NCBI GenBank assembly: GCA_050746125.1
Contig: JBOGKX010000052.1
Location: 13,923-77,922 of the forward strand
DNA from: JAJPKR01 sp050746125
Lineage (GTDB): Bacteria; Acidobacteriota; Terriglobia; Terriglobales; SCQP01
Reading direction: 5' to 3'
DNA: 64,000 nt
Made by a program: the position numbers and the translations under genes. Positions within the stretch are counted from its first letter, which is position 1, and each line of letters opens with the position of its first letter. This document shows, in pieces, positions 1 through 7,829 of the stretch. The notes beneath the pieces were generated by a model. It was not told the DNA's origin. It worked only from the letters and a program-made list of their open reading frames with translations, and ran no database searches.

Positions 1-1
1 C

Positions 2-244
2 GGGGTGAATTTCATGGCCCCGATCGGCTCAAAGGCATTGTTCTACGTCGATCCCTCCACGACCTCGCCGGTCATGGTCAAGCTGCTCGGCCAAATCGAT
101 TTATTTAGCTTCTGGATCATGGCTCTCCTGGCGCTGGGCCTGGCGAAACTTGGCGCCAAGCTCAAATTCAGCACCACTTTGGCGACGGTGGTCGGACTGT
201 GGGTGCTTTGGGTCTTGTTCAGCGTGGGCCTGGCCGCGATTTAG
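2..244 (+). CDS. C-terminal fragment of a membrane protein, Yip1-like
   Basis: This frame is open to the left edge of the window, so only the C-terminal part of the gene is present. About 80 residues are visible. They hold two hydrophobic segments, roughly residues 32-49 and 56-79, the second running to the last residue. A short KLGAKLKF linker lies between them. The layout resembles the last two helices of Yip1-domain membrane proteins, which are common in Acidobacteriota, but no diagnostic motif survives in the fragment. The 3' end overlaps the convergent nucleotidyltransferase gene by about 26 bases. Function is not assignable from this piece. Confidence 0.6.
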   Translation, partial: GVNFMAPIGSKALFYVDPSTTSPVMVKLLGQIDLFSFWIMALLALGLAKLGAKLKFSTTLATVVGLWVLWVLFSVGLAAI

Positions 245-887
245 CCTCTTGGTGGCGGGCGCGCAGCCCTTCATAATCGGCCGGTTGGTCCACGTTCGCC
301 AGCACGCCGGGATCGTCCACTTCGCATAGCAGCGTGCGCGCCGCAAACTGCGCCTGCACGTCGCGCGCGGTGCGGTCCTCGGGCCCGGCCAGAATGGCTT
401 CGAGCACCTCGCGGCTGTAGAGCACTGGATGGCCGTTACGCTCCCCGAATCGCGGTTTGACCACCGCCGCTTGCGAGGCCTCCCAAGCTCTCCGCAAGGC
501 GTACGCCGTTTCCACCGCGAAATCGGGATGATCCACCGGCGCGACAAGTGAGGCCGCCCAGTTCCCGGCCAGCACCGCCGCCGCGCCGGCGCGCAGGGAG
601 CTGAACTCGCCGCGCTCATAGTCGGCGTTGCGCACCCAGCGCGGTGCGAGCGAAGGCGCCGCCCGCTCGCAGCGATGCGCGATTTCCATCGCGTTGAAGC
701 CGATCACCGCGAAAACTTCCACGCCGGCGGCGCGCAGCTTCAGCGTGCAGGCCAGCAGGAAGTTCGGCGCCTCCGGCTCGCTCCAGTCCGGCGCCTCGCC
801 CGGATACGCCAGCAGCGCCTTGTCGCCCCCCATCCGCGAAGAGCGGCCCGCCGCCAGCACGATGCCCGCTAGTCCGCCGGGGTTCAT
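219..887 (-). CDS. MocA-like molybdopterin nucleotidyltransferase
   Basis: The 222-residue protein opens with the nucleotide-binding motif IVLAAGRSSRMGGDKALL (about residues 8-25), the signature of MobA/MocA-type NTP transferases. A central VAPVDHPDF stretch corresponds to the metal-binding Asp region. Family members attach CMP or GMP to molybdopterin. LAAG rather than LAGG, together with the XdhC neighbour, favours the MocA (cytosine dinucleotide) branch, which serves xanthine-dehydrogenase-family enzymes. The ATG at 887 was chosen because the motif follows directly and because the start overlaps the xdhC stop by four bases (ATGA). A longer upstream reading is antisense-like and basic. The cofactor branch is inferred, not proven. 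Confidence 0.8.
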   Translation of the reverse strand: MNPGGLAGIVLAAGRSSRMGGDKALLAYPGEAPDWSEPEAPNFLLACTLKLRAAGVEVFAVIGFNAMEIAHRCERAAPSLAPRWVRNADYERGEFSSLRAGAAAVLAGNWAASLVAPVDHPDFAVETAYALRRAWEASQAAVVKPRFGERNGHPVLYSREVLEAILAGPEDRTARDVQAQFAARTLLCEVDDPGVLANVDQPADYEGLRARHQEAKSRPGPR

Positions 888-1708
888 CGCAGCGCCAGGG
901 CGCCGAGTCCCAACGACTGCGCCGCCGCGCCGCGCCGCACGGCGATCATCTCCGCCACGACCGCGACGCCAATTTCTTCGGGAGTGATGGCGCCGATATC
1001 GAGCCCGATCGGCGCGTGCACGCTTTCCAGCTTGGCGGCCGGGATGCCCTGCCGCCGCAGTTCCTTGTAGGTCTCGATGACCTTGCGCTTCGATCCGATC
1101 ATGCCGATGTAGCGCGCCGGGGTGGCGACCGCCCAAGCCAGCGCCCGCATGTCGCCCTTATGGCCGCGGGTCACGATGGCGATATAGCCGTTGCTCCCCA
1201 CGTCCAATCGCGGCAGCACCTCGTCGAACTCGCCGGCATGGATCTCGCGCGCGCCGGGAAAGCGCTCGCGGTTGGCGAATGCCTCGCGATCGTCCACCAC
1301 GGCGGTGGCGAAGCCCGCCGCCTCGGCCACCTGGGCGATGGCCCGCGCGACATGGCCCGCGCCAATCAGCCAAGCCATCGGCTGCGCCAGGATCGGCTCG
1401 ATGAAGACTTCCAGCGTGCCTCCGCAGATCAAGCCGGCGTCGTCTTTGGCGTCGTGATTGAGGTGAAAGACCATGCGCCGCGACTTTTCCTCGCGCAGCA
1501 CCTCGCGCGCCGCCTGCCAAACCTCCGCCTCCACGCAGCCGCCGCCGATCGTGCCCAGCGTCGTGCCGTCCTCGCGCACCAGTACTTTGGCCGTTTCGAA
1601 GGAGGGGATCGAGCCGCGCACCTGAATGATCGTCGCCAGCGCCGCATTGCGTCCCGCCGCCCGCAGCCGCGCGATCTCGGCGTAGATATCCTCCGCCATG
1701 GCCTTCAT
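884..1708 (-). CDS. xdhC: XdhC/CoxI family molybdoenzyme maturation factor
   Basis: This 274-residue protein has the two domains of XdhC. The N-terminal XdhC_CoxI domain carries GTIGGGCVEAEVW near residues 52-64. The C-terminal Rossmann domain opens with AWLIGAGHVARAI near 113 and contains GMIGSKRKV and DIGAITPEEI. XdhC proteins bind sulfurated molybdenum cofactor and insert it into hydroxylases of the xanthine dehydrogenase family. The gene is translationally coupled to the MocA-like gene, and a matching two-subunit hydroxylase lies about 1.7 kb away. An internal ATG at 1699 is an equally good start. It is divergent from the alcohol dehydrogenase, with only 46 bases between the two starts. 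Confidence 0.9.
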   Translation of the reverse strand: MKAMAEDIYAEIARLRAAGRNAALATIIQVRGSIPSFETAKVLVREDGTTLGTIGGGCVEAEVWQAAREVLREEKSRRMVFHLNHDAKDDAGLICGGTLEVFIEPILAQPMAWLIGAGHVARAIAQVAEAAGFATAVVDDREAFANRERFPGAREIHAGEFDEVLPRLDVGSNGYIAIVTRGHKGDMRALAWAVATPARYIGMIGSKRKVIETYKELRRQGIPAAKLESVHAPIGLDIGAITPEEIGVAVVAEMIAVRRGAAAQSLGLGALALR

Positions 1709-1754
1709 TTTACTGTGCGCCCGTTGCCGCGGCGAATCCTATACTCTGTCCTCA

Positions 1755-2783
1755 ATGAAAGCGATTCGCATGCACCAGCACGGCGGTCCCGACGTGCTGC
1801 GTTATGAAGACGCTCCGGATCCGGTCGCCGCCTGTGGAGAAATCGTGGTGCGTGTTCGCGCCTGCGCCTTGAATCACCTCGATCTCTTCGTCCGCGCCGG
1901 CATTCCCGGAGTAAAGATTCCGCTTCCCCATATCCCTGGCAGCGACATCGCCGGCGAAATCGCCGCCCTCGGCGAAGGCGTGGCGGATCTGAATGTCGGG
2001 CAACGAGTGGTCCTATCGCCGGGAGTGAGCTGCGGCCATTGCGCCGCTTGCGATGCCTGCCAAGAAAACTTCTGCCCCCGCTACACCGTTCTCGGCTATC
2101 GGATGGATGGCGGCTATGCGCAACAAGTCAAGGCGCCCGCCGCCAACGCCCTGCCAATGCCCGCCAATCTCGACTTTGCGGCTGCCGCCAGCGTGCCGCT
2201 CGTCTTCCTCACCGCCTGGCATATGTTGGTGGCGCGCGCCGTTCTGCGCTCCGGCCAAGATGTGCTTGTCCTGGCCGCCTCGAGCGGCGTCGGCAGCGCC
2301 GCGGTCCAGATCGCCAAGCTGTTTCATTGCCGCGTCTTCGCCACTGCCGGCGGCGAACGAAAACTCGAACTCGCCCGCCAACTCGGCGCCGACCACGTCT
2401 TCGATCACTATCGCCAGAACTTCGCCGCCGAGATCAAGGCCATCGCCCCGCGCGGCGTGGACGTCGTGGTCGAACACGTCGGCCAGGCCACCTGGGAACA
2501 AAGCGTCCGCGCCTTGGCATCCGGCGGCACGCTCGTGACCTGCGGCGCCACCACCGGCTACCAAGCCGCCCTCGACCTCCGTCATCTCTTCGCGCGCCAG
2601 TTGCGCTTGGTTGGCTCTTACATGGGCTCGCGCTCCGAGCTCCGCGATCTGCTCCCATTCGTCGCTTCCGGCCAACTCCGGCCGGTCGTGGACCGCATAT
2701 TTCCGCTCGCCGAAGCCGCTGCCGCCCATCGCTATTTGGAAGAGAAACGCCAATTCGGAAAAGTCGTCCTGCAAGTGGACTGA
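1755..2783 (+). CDS. zinc-type alcohol dehydrogenase / quinone oxidoreductase (MDR family)
   Basis: The 342-residue protein is a medium-chain dehydrogenase/reductase. An N-terminal GroES-like domain contains HIPGSDIAGEI near residue 59. A cysteine cluster at residues 93, 96, 99, 102 and 107 fits the structural zinc site. A Rossmann domain follows, with LAASSGVGSAAVQIAKL for NAD(P) binding. The family oxidises alcohols or reduces quinones and enones using NAD(P)H, and the substrate cannot be read from sequence. The ATG at 1755 was chosen over one 57 bases upstream because MKAIRMHQHGGPDVL is the typical family N-terminus. The gene diverges from xdhC and is followed by a long non-coding gap. Confidence 0.85.
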   Translation: MKAIRMHQHGGPDVLRYEDAPDPVAACGEIVVRVRACALNHLDLFVRAGIPGVKIPLPHIPGSDIAGEIAALGEGVADLNVGQRVVLSPGVSCGHCAACDACQENFCPRYTVLGYRMDGGYAQQVKAPAANALPMPANLDFAAAASVPLVFLTAWHMLVARAVLRSGQDVLVLAASSGVGSAAVQIAKLFHCRVFATAGGERKLELARQLGADHVFDHYRQNFAAEIKAIAPRGVDVVVEHVGQATWEQSVRALASGGTLVTCGATTGYQAALDLRHLFARQLRLVGSYMGSRSELRDLLPFVASGQLRPVVDRIFPLAEAAAAHRYLEEKRQFGKVVLQVD

Positions 2784-3150
2784 TCGCTGCTCCAAGCCCA
2801 GGGCAACAGCATGGCCGAAAGTGGCATCCCATCTGCATGAGCTTGGCGTGTTTAGCGCCGATCCCTGAGTCAGCGGGTGGTTGCCGAGACGAAAAACTGG
2901 TTCCTCGTGTCTTACGCTCTCTCCCCCGGTACCTGTTGATTCTATTGGCCTGCTCCCCCCGTTCGGGCGGCCAAAAACCAGGAAAAATGAGACAAACTTT
3001 TTGTCCGTGAGTCATGTCGAGACAGCGCGCGAGTCCACATTGCGGAGAGCTGGAAGCCGAGGTCGAGCGGGAGGTGTAGCCAATCTGCGCCCCAAAACTG
3101 CCCGCGAAATTTGCAGGACGGCCCGCTGCCGTCAGAGGACGCCGGAGCGG

Positions 3151-3174
3151 GGAAGCGTAGCGCAGCGAAGCGCC
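3151..3174. repeat. 24-bp intergenic repeat, copy 1
   Basis: This segment begins ggaagcgtagcgcagc and ends gaagcgcc. A second, slightly diverged copy lies 74 bases downstream in the same orientation. The pair looks like a short dispersed GC-rich repeat unit, and its function is unknown. Confidence 0.5.
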
Positions 3175-3224
3175 AATAAATGTTGCGAGCGGGCCGCAGG
3201 CCGGCCGGGCGGCGCAGCGTACAC

Positions 3225-3248
3225 GGAAGCGTAGCGAAGCGGAGCGCC
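3225..3248. repeat. 24-bp intergenic repeat, copy 2
   Basis: This segment begins ggaagcgtagcgaagc and ends ggagcgcc. It matches copy 1 at 3151 except for a few positions in the middle. It lies just upstream of the hairpin at 3292-3309 and the molybdenum hydroxylase operon. Confidence 0.5.
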
Positions 3249-3377
3249 AGGCAACGCCTCGCGTGAGCAAGCCCGGCCGGCCGAGAACGAAGGGCGATGC
3301 TTATCGCCCCGCCCACCACGATTGCCTGACCGCATGGGCAAGGTACATAATTCGGGCAGCGTCGCGGAGTGGGTTCT

Positions 3378-3833
3378 ATGATTCGCCTAAAAGTTAATGG
3401 TCGCGATCACAAGTTCGAGGGTGATTCCAACATGCCGTTGCTGTGGTATCTGCGCGACGTGCTGGGATTGACCGGCACGAAATTCGGCTGCGGCGAAGCG
3501 CTCTGCGGCGCTTGCACCGTGCACCAAGACGGCCATGCGGTGCGCTCCTGCGTGACCTCGTTGGCGCGCGTTGCCGGCAGCGAAATCGTCACCATCGAGG
3601 GTCTTGGCGCCGGCGGCCTTCATCCGTTGCAGCGCGCCTGGGTCGAGCACAACGTTCCGCAGTGTGGGTACTGCCAAGCAGGCCAGATCATGCAGGCCGC
3701 GGTCTTGCTGCGCGAGCACCCGCGGCCGACCGACCAAGAGATCGATGATGCCATGTCCGGCAATATTTGCCGCTGCGGCACCTATCAGCGCATTCGCGCC
3801 GCCATCAAGTCCGCCGTTGGAGGTGCGCAATGA
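3378..3833 (+). CDS. 2Fe-2S subunit of molybdenum hydroxylase (IorA type)
   Basis: The 151-residue protein has the two iron-sulfur domains of xanthine-oxidase-family small subunits. A plant-type 2Fe-2S site uses Cys38, Cys43, Cys46 and Cys58 (GCGEALCGACTVH). An alpha-helical 2Fe-2S domain carries CGYCQAGQI and NICRCGTYQRI. It passes electrons from the molybdenum centre of the partner subunit to an acceptor. The ATG at 3378 was chosen over a GTG nine bases upstream, with ggag just before as ribosome binding site. The stop overlaps the large-subunit start (ATGA), so translation is coupled. Isoquinoline 1-oxidoreductase alpha subunit is the closest named type. The real substrate is unknown. Confidence 0.9.
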   Translation: MIRLKVNGRDHKFEGDSNMPLLWYLRDVLGLTGTKFGCGEALCGACTVHQDGHAVRSCVTSLARVAGSEIVTIEGLGAGGLHPLQRAWVEHNVPQCGYCQAGQIMQAAVLLREHPRPTDQEIDDAMSGNICRCGTYQRIRAAIKSAVGGAQ

Positions 3834-6112
3834 GCGCCGCTGACGCTGCAATCAGCCGCCGCCATTTTCTCGAAGGCGTGTTTTCCGCCGGCGCCTTCGT
3901 GCTCTGCGCTGGCGCGTTGCCGCGCGGCGCCTGGGCGGAAATCGTCAATCCCGCCCTGCCGCTGGCGACCACCGCGTTTCATCCCGGCGTCTGGCTCGGC
4001 ATCGAGCCCGATGGCACGGTGCTAATCGTCGCCGCTCGTTCCGAGATGGGCACCGGCATTCGTACCGCCCTGCCGCGCGTCGTCGCCGACGAGCTTGAGG
4101 CCGATTGGCGCCGCGTCCGCATCGTGCAAGCCATCGGCGACGCCAAATACGGCTCGCAAGATACCGACGGCTCGCACTCCATCCGCAGCTTCTTCGAGGT
4201 CATGCGCACCGCTGGCGCCACCGCGCGCACGATGCTGACCCAAGCCGCCGCCCAACGCTGGGGCGTGTCCGCGGAGGAATGTGTAGCCCGCTTTCACGCC
4301 GTCCATCGCGGCGCTGCTACCGCCGGCGGGGATCCCGCCTTGGGATATGGCGAGCTGGCCGCCGCCGCCGCGCGGCTGCCCGTGCCGTCGCGCGAGTCGC
4401 TGCGCTTCAAGCCGCGCTCGGCATGGCGCTACATTGGCAAGGATGCCGCCGCCTACGATCTCGAGGCCATCTGCACCGGTGACGCCGGGTATGGCATGGA
4501 CGCGCACCTGCCCGGCATGCTATACGCCGCCGTCGCCCATCCGCCCGTGCTCGGCGGCAAGGTAGCTTCGTTCGATCCCAAGCCGGCGCTGGCCGTGGCC
4601 GGCGTGCGCCGCGTGGTGCCGCTGCCGCCTTTGCAATTTCCCGCCGCGATGCAGCCGCTCGGCGGCGTGGCGGTGGTTGCCGACAACACCTGGGCTGCCT
4701 TTGAGGGCCGGCGCAAGCTGCATGTCGAATGGAACGATGGCCCTAATGCCAGCTACGACTCCGCCGCTTATCGGCAGCAACTCGAAGCCACCGCCCGCCA
4801 GCCCGGCAAGGTCGCGCGCGACAACGGCAACGCCTTGGCCGAGCTTGCCGACGGCGGTCGTATCGTCGAAGCCGCCTACTACGCCCCCCATCTGGCCCAC
4901 GCTTCCATGGAGCCGCCCGTCGCCCTCGCTGACGTTCGCGACGGCCGCGTCGAGGCTTGGGTGCCGACCCAGGATCCGCAAGGGGCGCAGGAGAGTATTG
5001 CCAAGGCGGTCGGCGTGCCCAAGGAAAACGTCGTTTGCCACGTGCCCTTGCTGGGTGGCGCCTTTGGCCGTAAATCGATGCACGACTTCGCGGTGGAGGC
5101 GGCCCTGCTTTCGCAATCCGCCGGCCGTCCGGTGAAGGTCGTCTGGTCGCGCGAGGACGACATTCGCTTCGATTACTACCACTCCGTTGCCGCCATGGTT
5201 TTGCAAGCCAAGCTGGGCGCCAACGGCATGCCCAGCGCCTGGCTCGGTCGCAGCGTGTTTCCGCCCATCGGTTCGATCTTCAGCGCCGGCGAAGAATATG
5301 GCAGTGGCGGCGAGTTGGGCATGGGCTTCACCGATGTGCCATTCGCCATCCCTAATGTTCGAGTCGAGAACGGTCCCGCCCGCGCCCATCTGCGCATTGG
5401 CTGGCTGCGCTCCGTGGCCAATATCTACCATGCCTTCGCGGTGCAGAGCTTCGCCTGTGAATTGGCCCACGCCGCCGGCCGCGATCCGCTTGAATATCTC
5501 CTCGCCCTGCTCGGCCCCGATCGCATCGTCGATCCCGCCCTCTTGAGCGTCGCTTACCGCCCCTCTTCGCGCGCCGAGAAAAACCCCTACCCGATCGATA
5601 TCGCCCGCTATCGCCGCGTCGTCGAGTTGGCCGCCGAACGGGCCGGCTGGAGCCGGTTCCGGTCCGCGCAGGGGCGCGGCATCGGCCTCGCCGTCCACCG
5701 CAGTTTCTTAACCTATGTCGCCACCGTGGTTCAGGTGCACCTCGACCCACATGGCCATGTGCGCATCGACCGCGTGGATACTGCCCTCGATGCCGGCACC
5801 GTGGTTAACCCCATCAACGTCCGCGCCCAGTTCGAAGGAGCCGCGGTCTTTGGCGCCAGCCTCGCCTTATATGGGGAGATCACCGCGAAGAATGGCGCCG
5901 TTGTGCAGTCGAATTTCAACGACTATCCCGTCTGCCGCATGAACCAGGCGCCAGCCGAGGTTCACGTGCACATCGTGCCCAGCGAGGCGCCGCCCGCCGG
6001 CGTCGGCGAGCCGGGCGTGCCGCCGTTCGCCCCTGCGCTCTGCAACGCCGTCTTCGCCGCCACCGGCCGGCGCGTGCGCGCCCTGCCGCTCGTCCATGCC
6101 GGTTTGGCGTAA
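3830..6112 (+). CDS. molybdopterin-binding subunit of molybdenum hydroxylase (IorB type), TAT-exported
   Basis: The 760-residue protein begins with a twin-arginine signal (SRRHFLEG, arginines at 10-11) and a hydrophobic stretch ending near AWA, so the complex is probably exported folded to the periplasm. The body is an aldehyde oxidase/xanthine dehydrogenase molybdenum domain. It shows the cofactor motif LLGGAFGRKSMHD and the C-terminal GVGEPGVPP, whose glutamate matches the catalytic base of the family. The enzyme would hydroxylate an N-heterocycle or aldehyde using water. The start at 3830 overlaps the small-subunit stop by four bases. The IorB-like split into two subunits without an FAD subunit suggests electron transfer to a cytochrome or quinone (inference). 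Confidence 0.9.
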   Translation: MSAADAAISRRHFLEGVFSAGAFVLCAGALPRGAWAEIVNPALPLATTAFHPGVWLGIEPDGTVLIVAARSEMGTGIRTALPRVVADELEADWRRVRIVQAIGDAKYGSQDTDGSHSIRSFFEVMRTAGATARTMLTQAAAQRWGVSAEECVARFHAVHRGAATAGGDPALGYGELAAAAARLPVPSRESLRFKPRSAWRYIGKDAAAYDLEAICTGDAGYGMDAHLPGMLYAAVAHPPVLGGKVASFDPKPALAVAGVRRVVPLPPLQFPAAMQPLGGVAVVADNTWAAFEGRRKLHVEWNDGPNASYDSAAYRQQLEATARQPGKVARDNGNALAELADGGRIVEAAYYAPHLAHASMEPPVALADVRDGRVEAWVPTQDPQGAQESIAKAVGVPKENVVCHVPLLGGAFGRKSMHDFAVEAALLSQSAGRPVKVVWSREDDIRFDYYHSVAAMVLQAKLGANGMPSAWLGRSVFPPIGSIFSAGEEYGSGGELGMGFTDVPFAIPNVRVENGPARAHLRIGWLRSVANIYHAFAVQSFACELAHAAGRDPLEYLLALLGPDRIVDPALLSVAYRPSSRAEKNPYPIDIARYRRVVELAAERAGWSRFRSAQGRGIGLAVHRSFLTYVATVVQVHLDPHGHVRIDRVDTALDAGTVVNPINVRAQFEGAAVFGASLALYGEITAKNGAVVQSNFNDYPVCRMNQAPAEVHVHIVPSEAPPAGVGEPGVPPFAPALCNAVFAATGRRVRALPLVHAGLA

Positions 6113-6137
6113 GCGCCATCTGTGGGAGAATGAGGCC

Positions 6138-6701
6138 ATGAGCATCGGTACGGAGCGCTACCAGAATCTCGACCCGCACGATTACCGGCCGACCGGCGTG
6201 CGGCAGGTGTACTACGGTAACGAGCAGCACGAAGGAGTGATGCTCACGACCATCGATCGCGCCATCAATTGGGTTCGCAAGAACTCCATTTGGCCGATGA
6301 CCTTCGGTTTGGCTTGTTGCGCCATCGAGATGATGGCCATGTCCGCTTCGCGCTTCGATATCGCCCGCTTCGGCGCGGAAGTGTTTCGCCCCTCGCCTCG
6401 CCAGTCCGACCTGATCATCATCGCCGGCCGGGTTTCGCAGAAAATGGCGCCGGTCATTCGCCAGCTTTACGATCAGATGCCGGAGCCGAAATACGCCATC
6501 AGTATGGGCGCTTGCGCCACCTCGGGCGGGGTGTACAACAACTATGCCCTGGTGCAAGGCGTCAACCAGGTGATCCCCATCGACGTTTACGTGCCGGGAT
6601 GTCCGCCCCGTCCCGAGCAACTGATTTACGCGATTTTGATGTTGCAAAAGAAAATCGACAATGAACGCGGCAGCCTCAAGCGGGTCCTCAATCTCTCCTG
6701 A
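6138..6701 (+). CDS. nuoB: NADH-quinone oxidoreductase subunit B
   Basis: The 187-residue protein carries all four cysteines that hold the N2 4Fe-4S cluster: adjacent Cys60-Cys61 in FGLACCAIEM, Cys126 in GACATSGG and Cys155 in VPGCPPRP. NuoB sits in the peripheral arm of complex I and passes electrons to quinone. The ATG at 6138 follows tgagg. No other nuo subunit is present in the window. The gene starts 25 bases after the molybdenum hydroxylase and is followed at once by an HD hydrolase, so it is an isolated copy. It could be a normal complex I subunit encoded away from the main cluster or a paralogue. Confidence 0.95.
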   Translation: MSIGTERYQNLDPHDYRPTGVRQVYYGNEQHEGVMLTTIDRAINWVRKNSIWPMTFGLACCAIEMMAMSASRFDIARFGAEVFRPSPRQSDLIIIAGRVSQKMAPVIRQLYDQMPEPKYAISMGACATSGGVYNNYALVQGVNQVIPIDVYVPGCPPRPEQLIYAILMLQKKIDNERGSLKRVLNLS

Positions 6702-6714
6702 GTCCCTCGGCCTC

Positions 6715-7278
6715 ATGGACCGCGCCGCCGCTCTCGCGCTCTTGCACGAGCACACGCAATCTCCCAGCCTGCGCAAGCACGCTCTGGCGGTGGAGGCCTG
6801 CATGCGGGCGTATGCGCGCCGCTTCGGCGAAGATGAAGAGCGCTGGGGCATCACCGGTCTCTTGCACGACTTCGATTACGAGCGCTGGCCCGATCCCCCG
6901 GACCATCCGCAAAAGGGCAACGAGATCCTGGCCCGGCTCGGCTGGCCCGAGGATATCCGCCGCGCCATCCTCTCTCATGCCGATTACATGAACGTGCGGA
7001 GAGTTTCGCCCATGGAAAAGAGCCTGTTCGCTTGCGACGAGCTCGCCGGTTTTCTCACCGCCTGCGCGTTGGTGAAACCGGGCAAGAGCCTGGCCGAGGT
7101 CGAGGTCGCCGGCGTCAAGAAAAAGCTTAAGGACAAAGCCTTCGCACGTTCCGTAAACCGCAGCGACATCTATAGCGGCGCCGAGCATTTGGGCGTGAGC
7201 CTGGACGAGCATATCGAAACCTGCCTGGGCGCCATGCGCGTCACCGCTCCCGCGTTGGGTTTGGCTGGCGCCCTGTAG
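6715..7278 (+). CDS. HD-domain phosphohydrolase
   Basis: The 187-residue protein has HD-superfamily metal ligands: His22 in SLRKHALAVE, His51-Asp52 in TGLLHDFDYERWP and a further His in ILSHADYM. It matches the small stand-alone HDIG proteins that hydrolyse nucleotides or cyclic phosphates, and the substrate is unknown. The ATG at 6715 was chosen because the family begins just before the helix MDRAAALALLHEH. An ATG at 6661 would overlap nuoB by 41 bases and add a serine-rich tail. The gene follows nuoB with a 13-base gap and is probably co-transcribed with it. Confidence 0.8.
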   Translation: MDRAAALALLHEHTQSPSLRKHALAVEACMRAYARRFGEDEERWGITGLLHDFDYERWPDPPDHPQKGNEILARLGWPEDIRRAILSHADYMNVRRVSPMEKSLFACDELAGFLTACALVKPGKSLAEVEVAGVKKKLKDKAFARSVNRSDIYSGAEHLGVSLDEHIETCLGAMRVTAPALGLAGAL

Positions 7279-7337
7279 CGCCGGCGGGTATCCGCCTTTG
7301 CCGTTTTGTTCCGATTGTCCCGTCTCGAACGTAATCA

Positions 7338-7820
7338 ATGTGGAGCTTCGAGGAAATCTATCGCGCGGATGTCGAGCGCCTTTTCCGTTATGTCCTGCGG
7401 CTGGTGGGAAGCCGCGAAACCGCCGAAGACATCACGAGCGAGACGTTCATGGCCCTGTATCGCCACCGCGAAGGTGTGACCGACGATCGCTTGCCCGGCT
7501 GGCTCTATACCACCGCCAAGAACCGCGCCCGCGATTACTGGCGCCGCGTGCTAGCGGAACGGCGCCTCGTCGAGCAGGTCCGGGATAATGAATTGACCAG
7601 CGCCGCCAAACCGGCATTCTTGGCCGATCTGATCGAGAGCAAAGCGCTCAAGCCGGTCCATCGCTTGTGCCTGATCTTGCGCTATGTTCATGGCATGACG
7701 CGGGCGGAGATCGCCGCCTATACCTCGCTTAGCGAGTTGCAGATCAAGGGACATTTGCAATACGCCTTGCAGTTGCTGCGCAAGGAAATTGCGAATCGGA
7801 GGGTCGCCCGCGGCGACTGA
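7338..7820 (+). CDS. ECF-type RNA polymerase sigma factor
   Basis: The 160-residue protein contains sigma region 2, about residues 8-75, with YRADVERLFRYVLRLVG and a tryptophan-rich LPGWLYTTAKNRARDYWRR segment. Region 4, about 105-155, ends in the helix QIKGHLQYALQLLRKE. Both lengths fit extracytoplasmic-function sigma factors, which direct RNA polymerase to a small stress or envelope regulon. The next gene, nine bases downstream, encodes a zinc-finger, one-helix membrane protein that fits an anti-sigma factor, so the two are likely a regulatory pair. Confidence 0.85.
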   Translation: MWSFEEIYRADVERLFRYVLRLVGSRETAEDITSETFMALYRHREGVTDDRLPGWLYTTAKNRARDYWRRVLAERRLVEQVRDNELTSAAKPAFLADLIESKALKPVHRLCLILRYVHGMTRAEIAAYTSLSELQIKGHLQYALQLLRKEIANRRVARGD

Positions 7821-7829
7821 GGATTTTCG

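Larger units (their letters stand above)
2784..3377. other. non-coding stretch with GC-rich repeats
   Basis: About 590 bases separate the dehydrogenase from the molybdenum hydroxylase genes. No frame shows a recognisable protein, and the open frames seen in several phases are arginine- and proline-rich shadows. The right half carries two imperfect 24-base direct repeats of a ggaagcgtagcg type. A hairpin with a perfect 7-base stem follows (gggcgat at 3292-3298, atcgccc at 3303-3309, loop gctt). The hairpin has no T-run, so it is not a clear terminator. No tRNA or known riboswitch was recognised. Confidence 0.5.

Noticed and set aside
2434..3270. 278-codon minus-strand frame running from the dehydrogenase into the gap
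   Set aside because: It is arginine-, alanine- and proline-rich, lacks a ribosome binding site and covers a certain gene for a third of its length.
4520..5698. 392-codon open frame on the minus strand
   Set aside because: It is antisense to the molybdopterin-binding subunit, which has clear family motifs in the plus frame.
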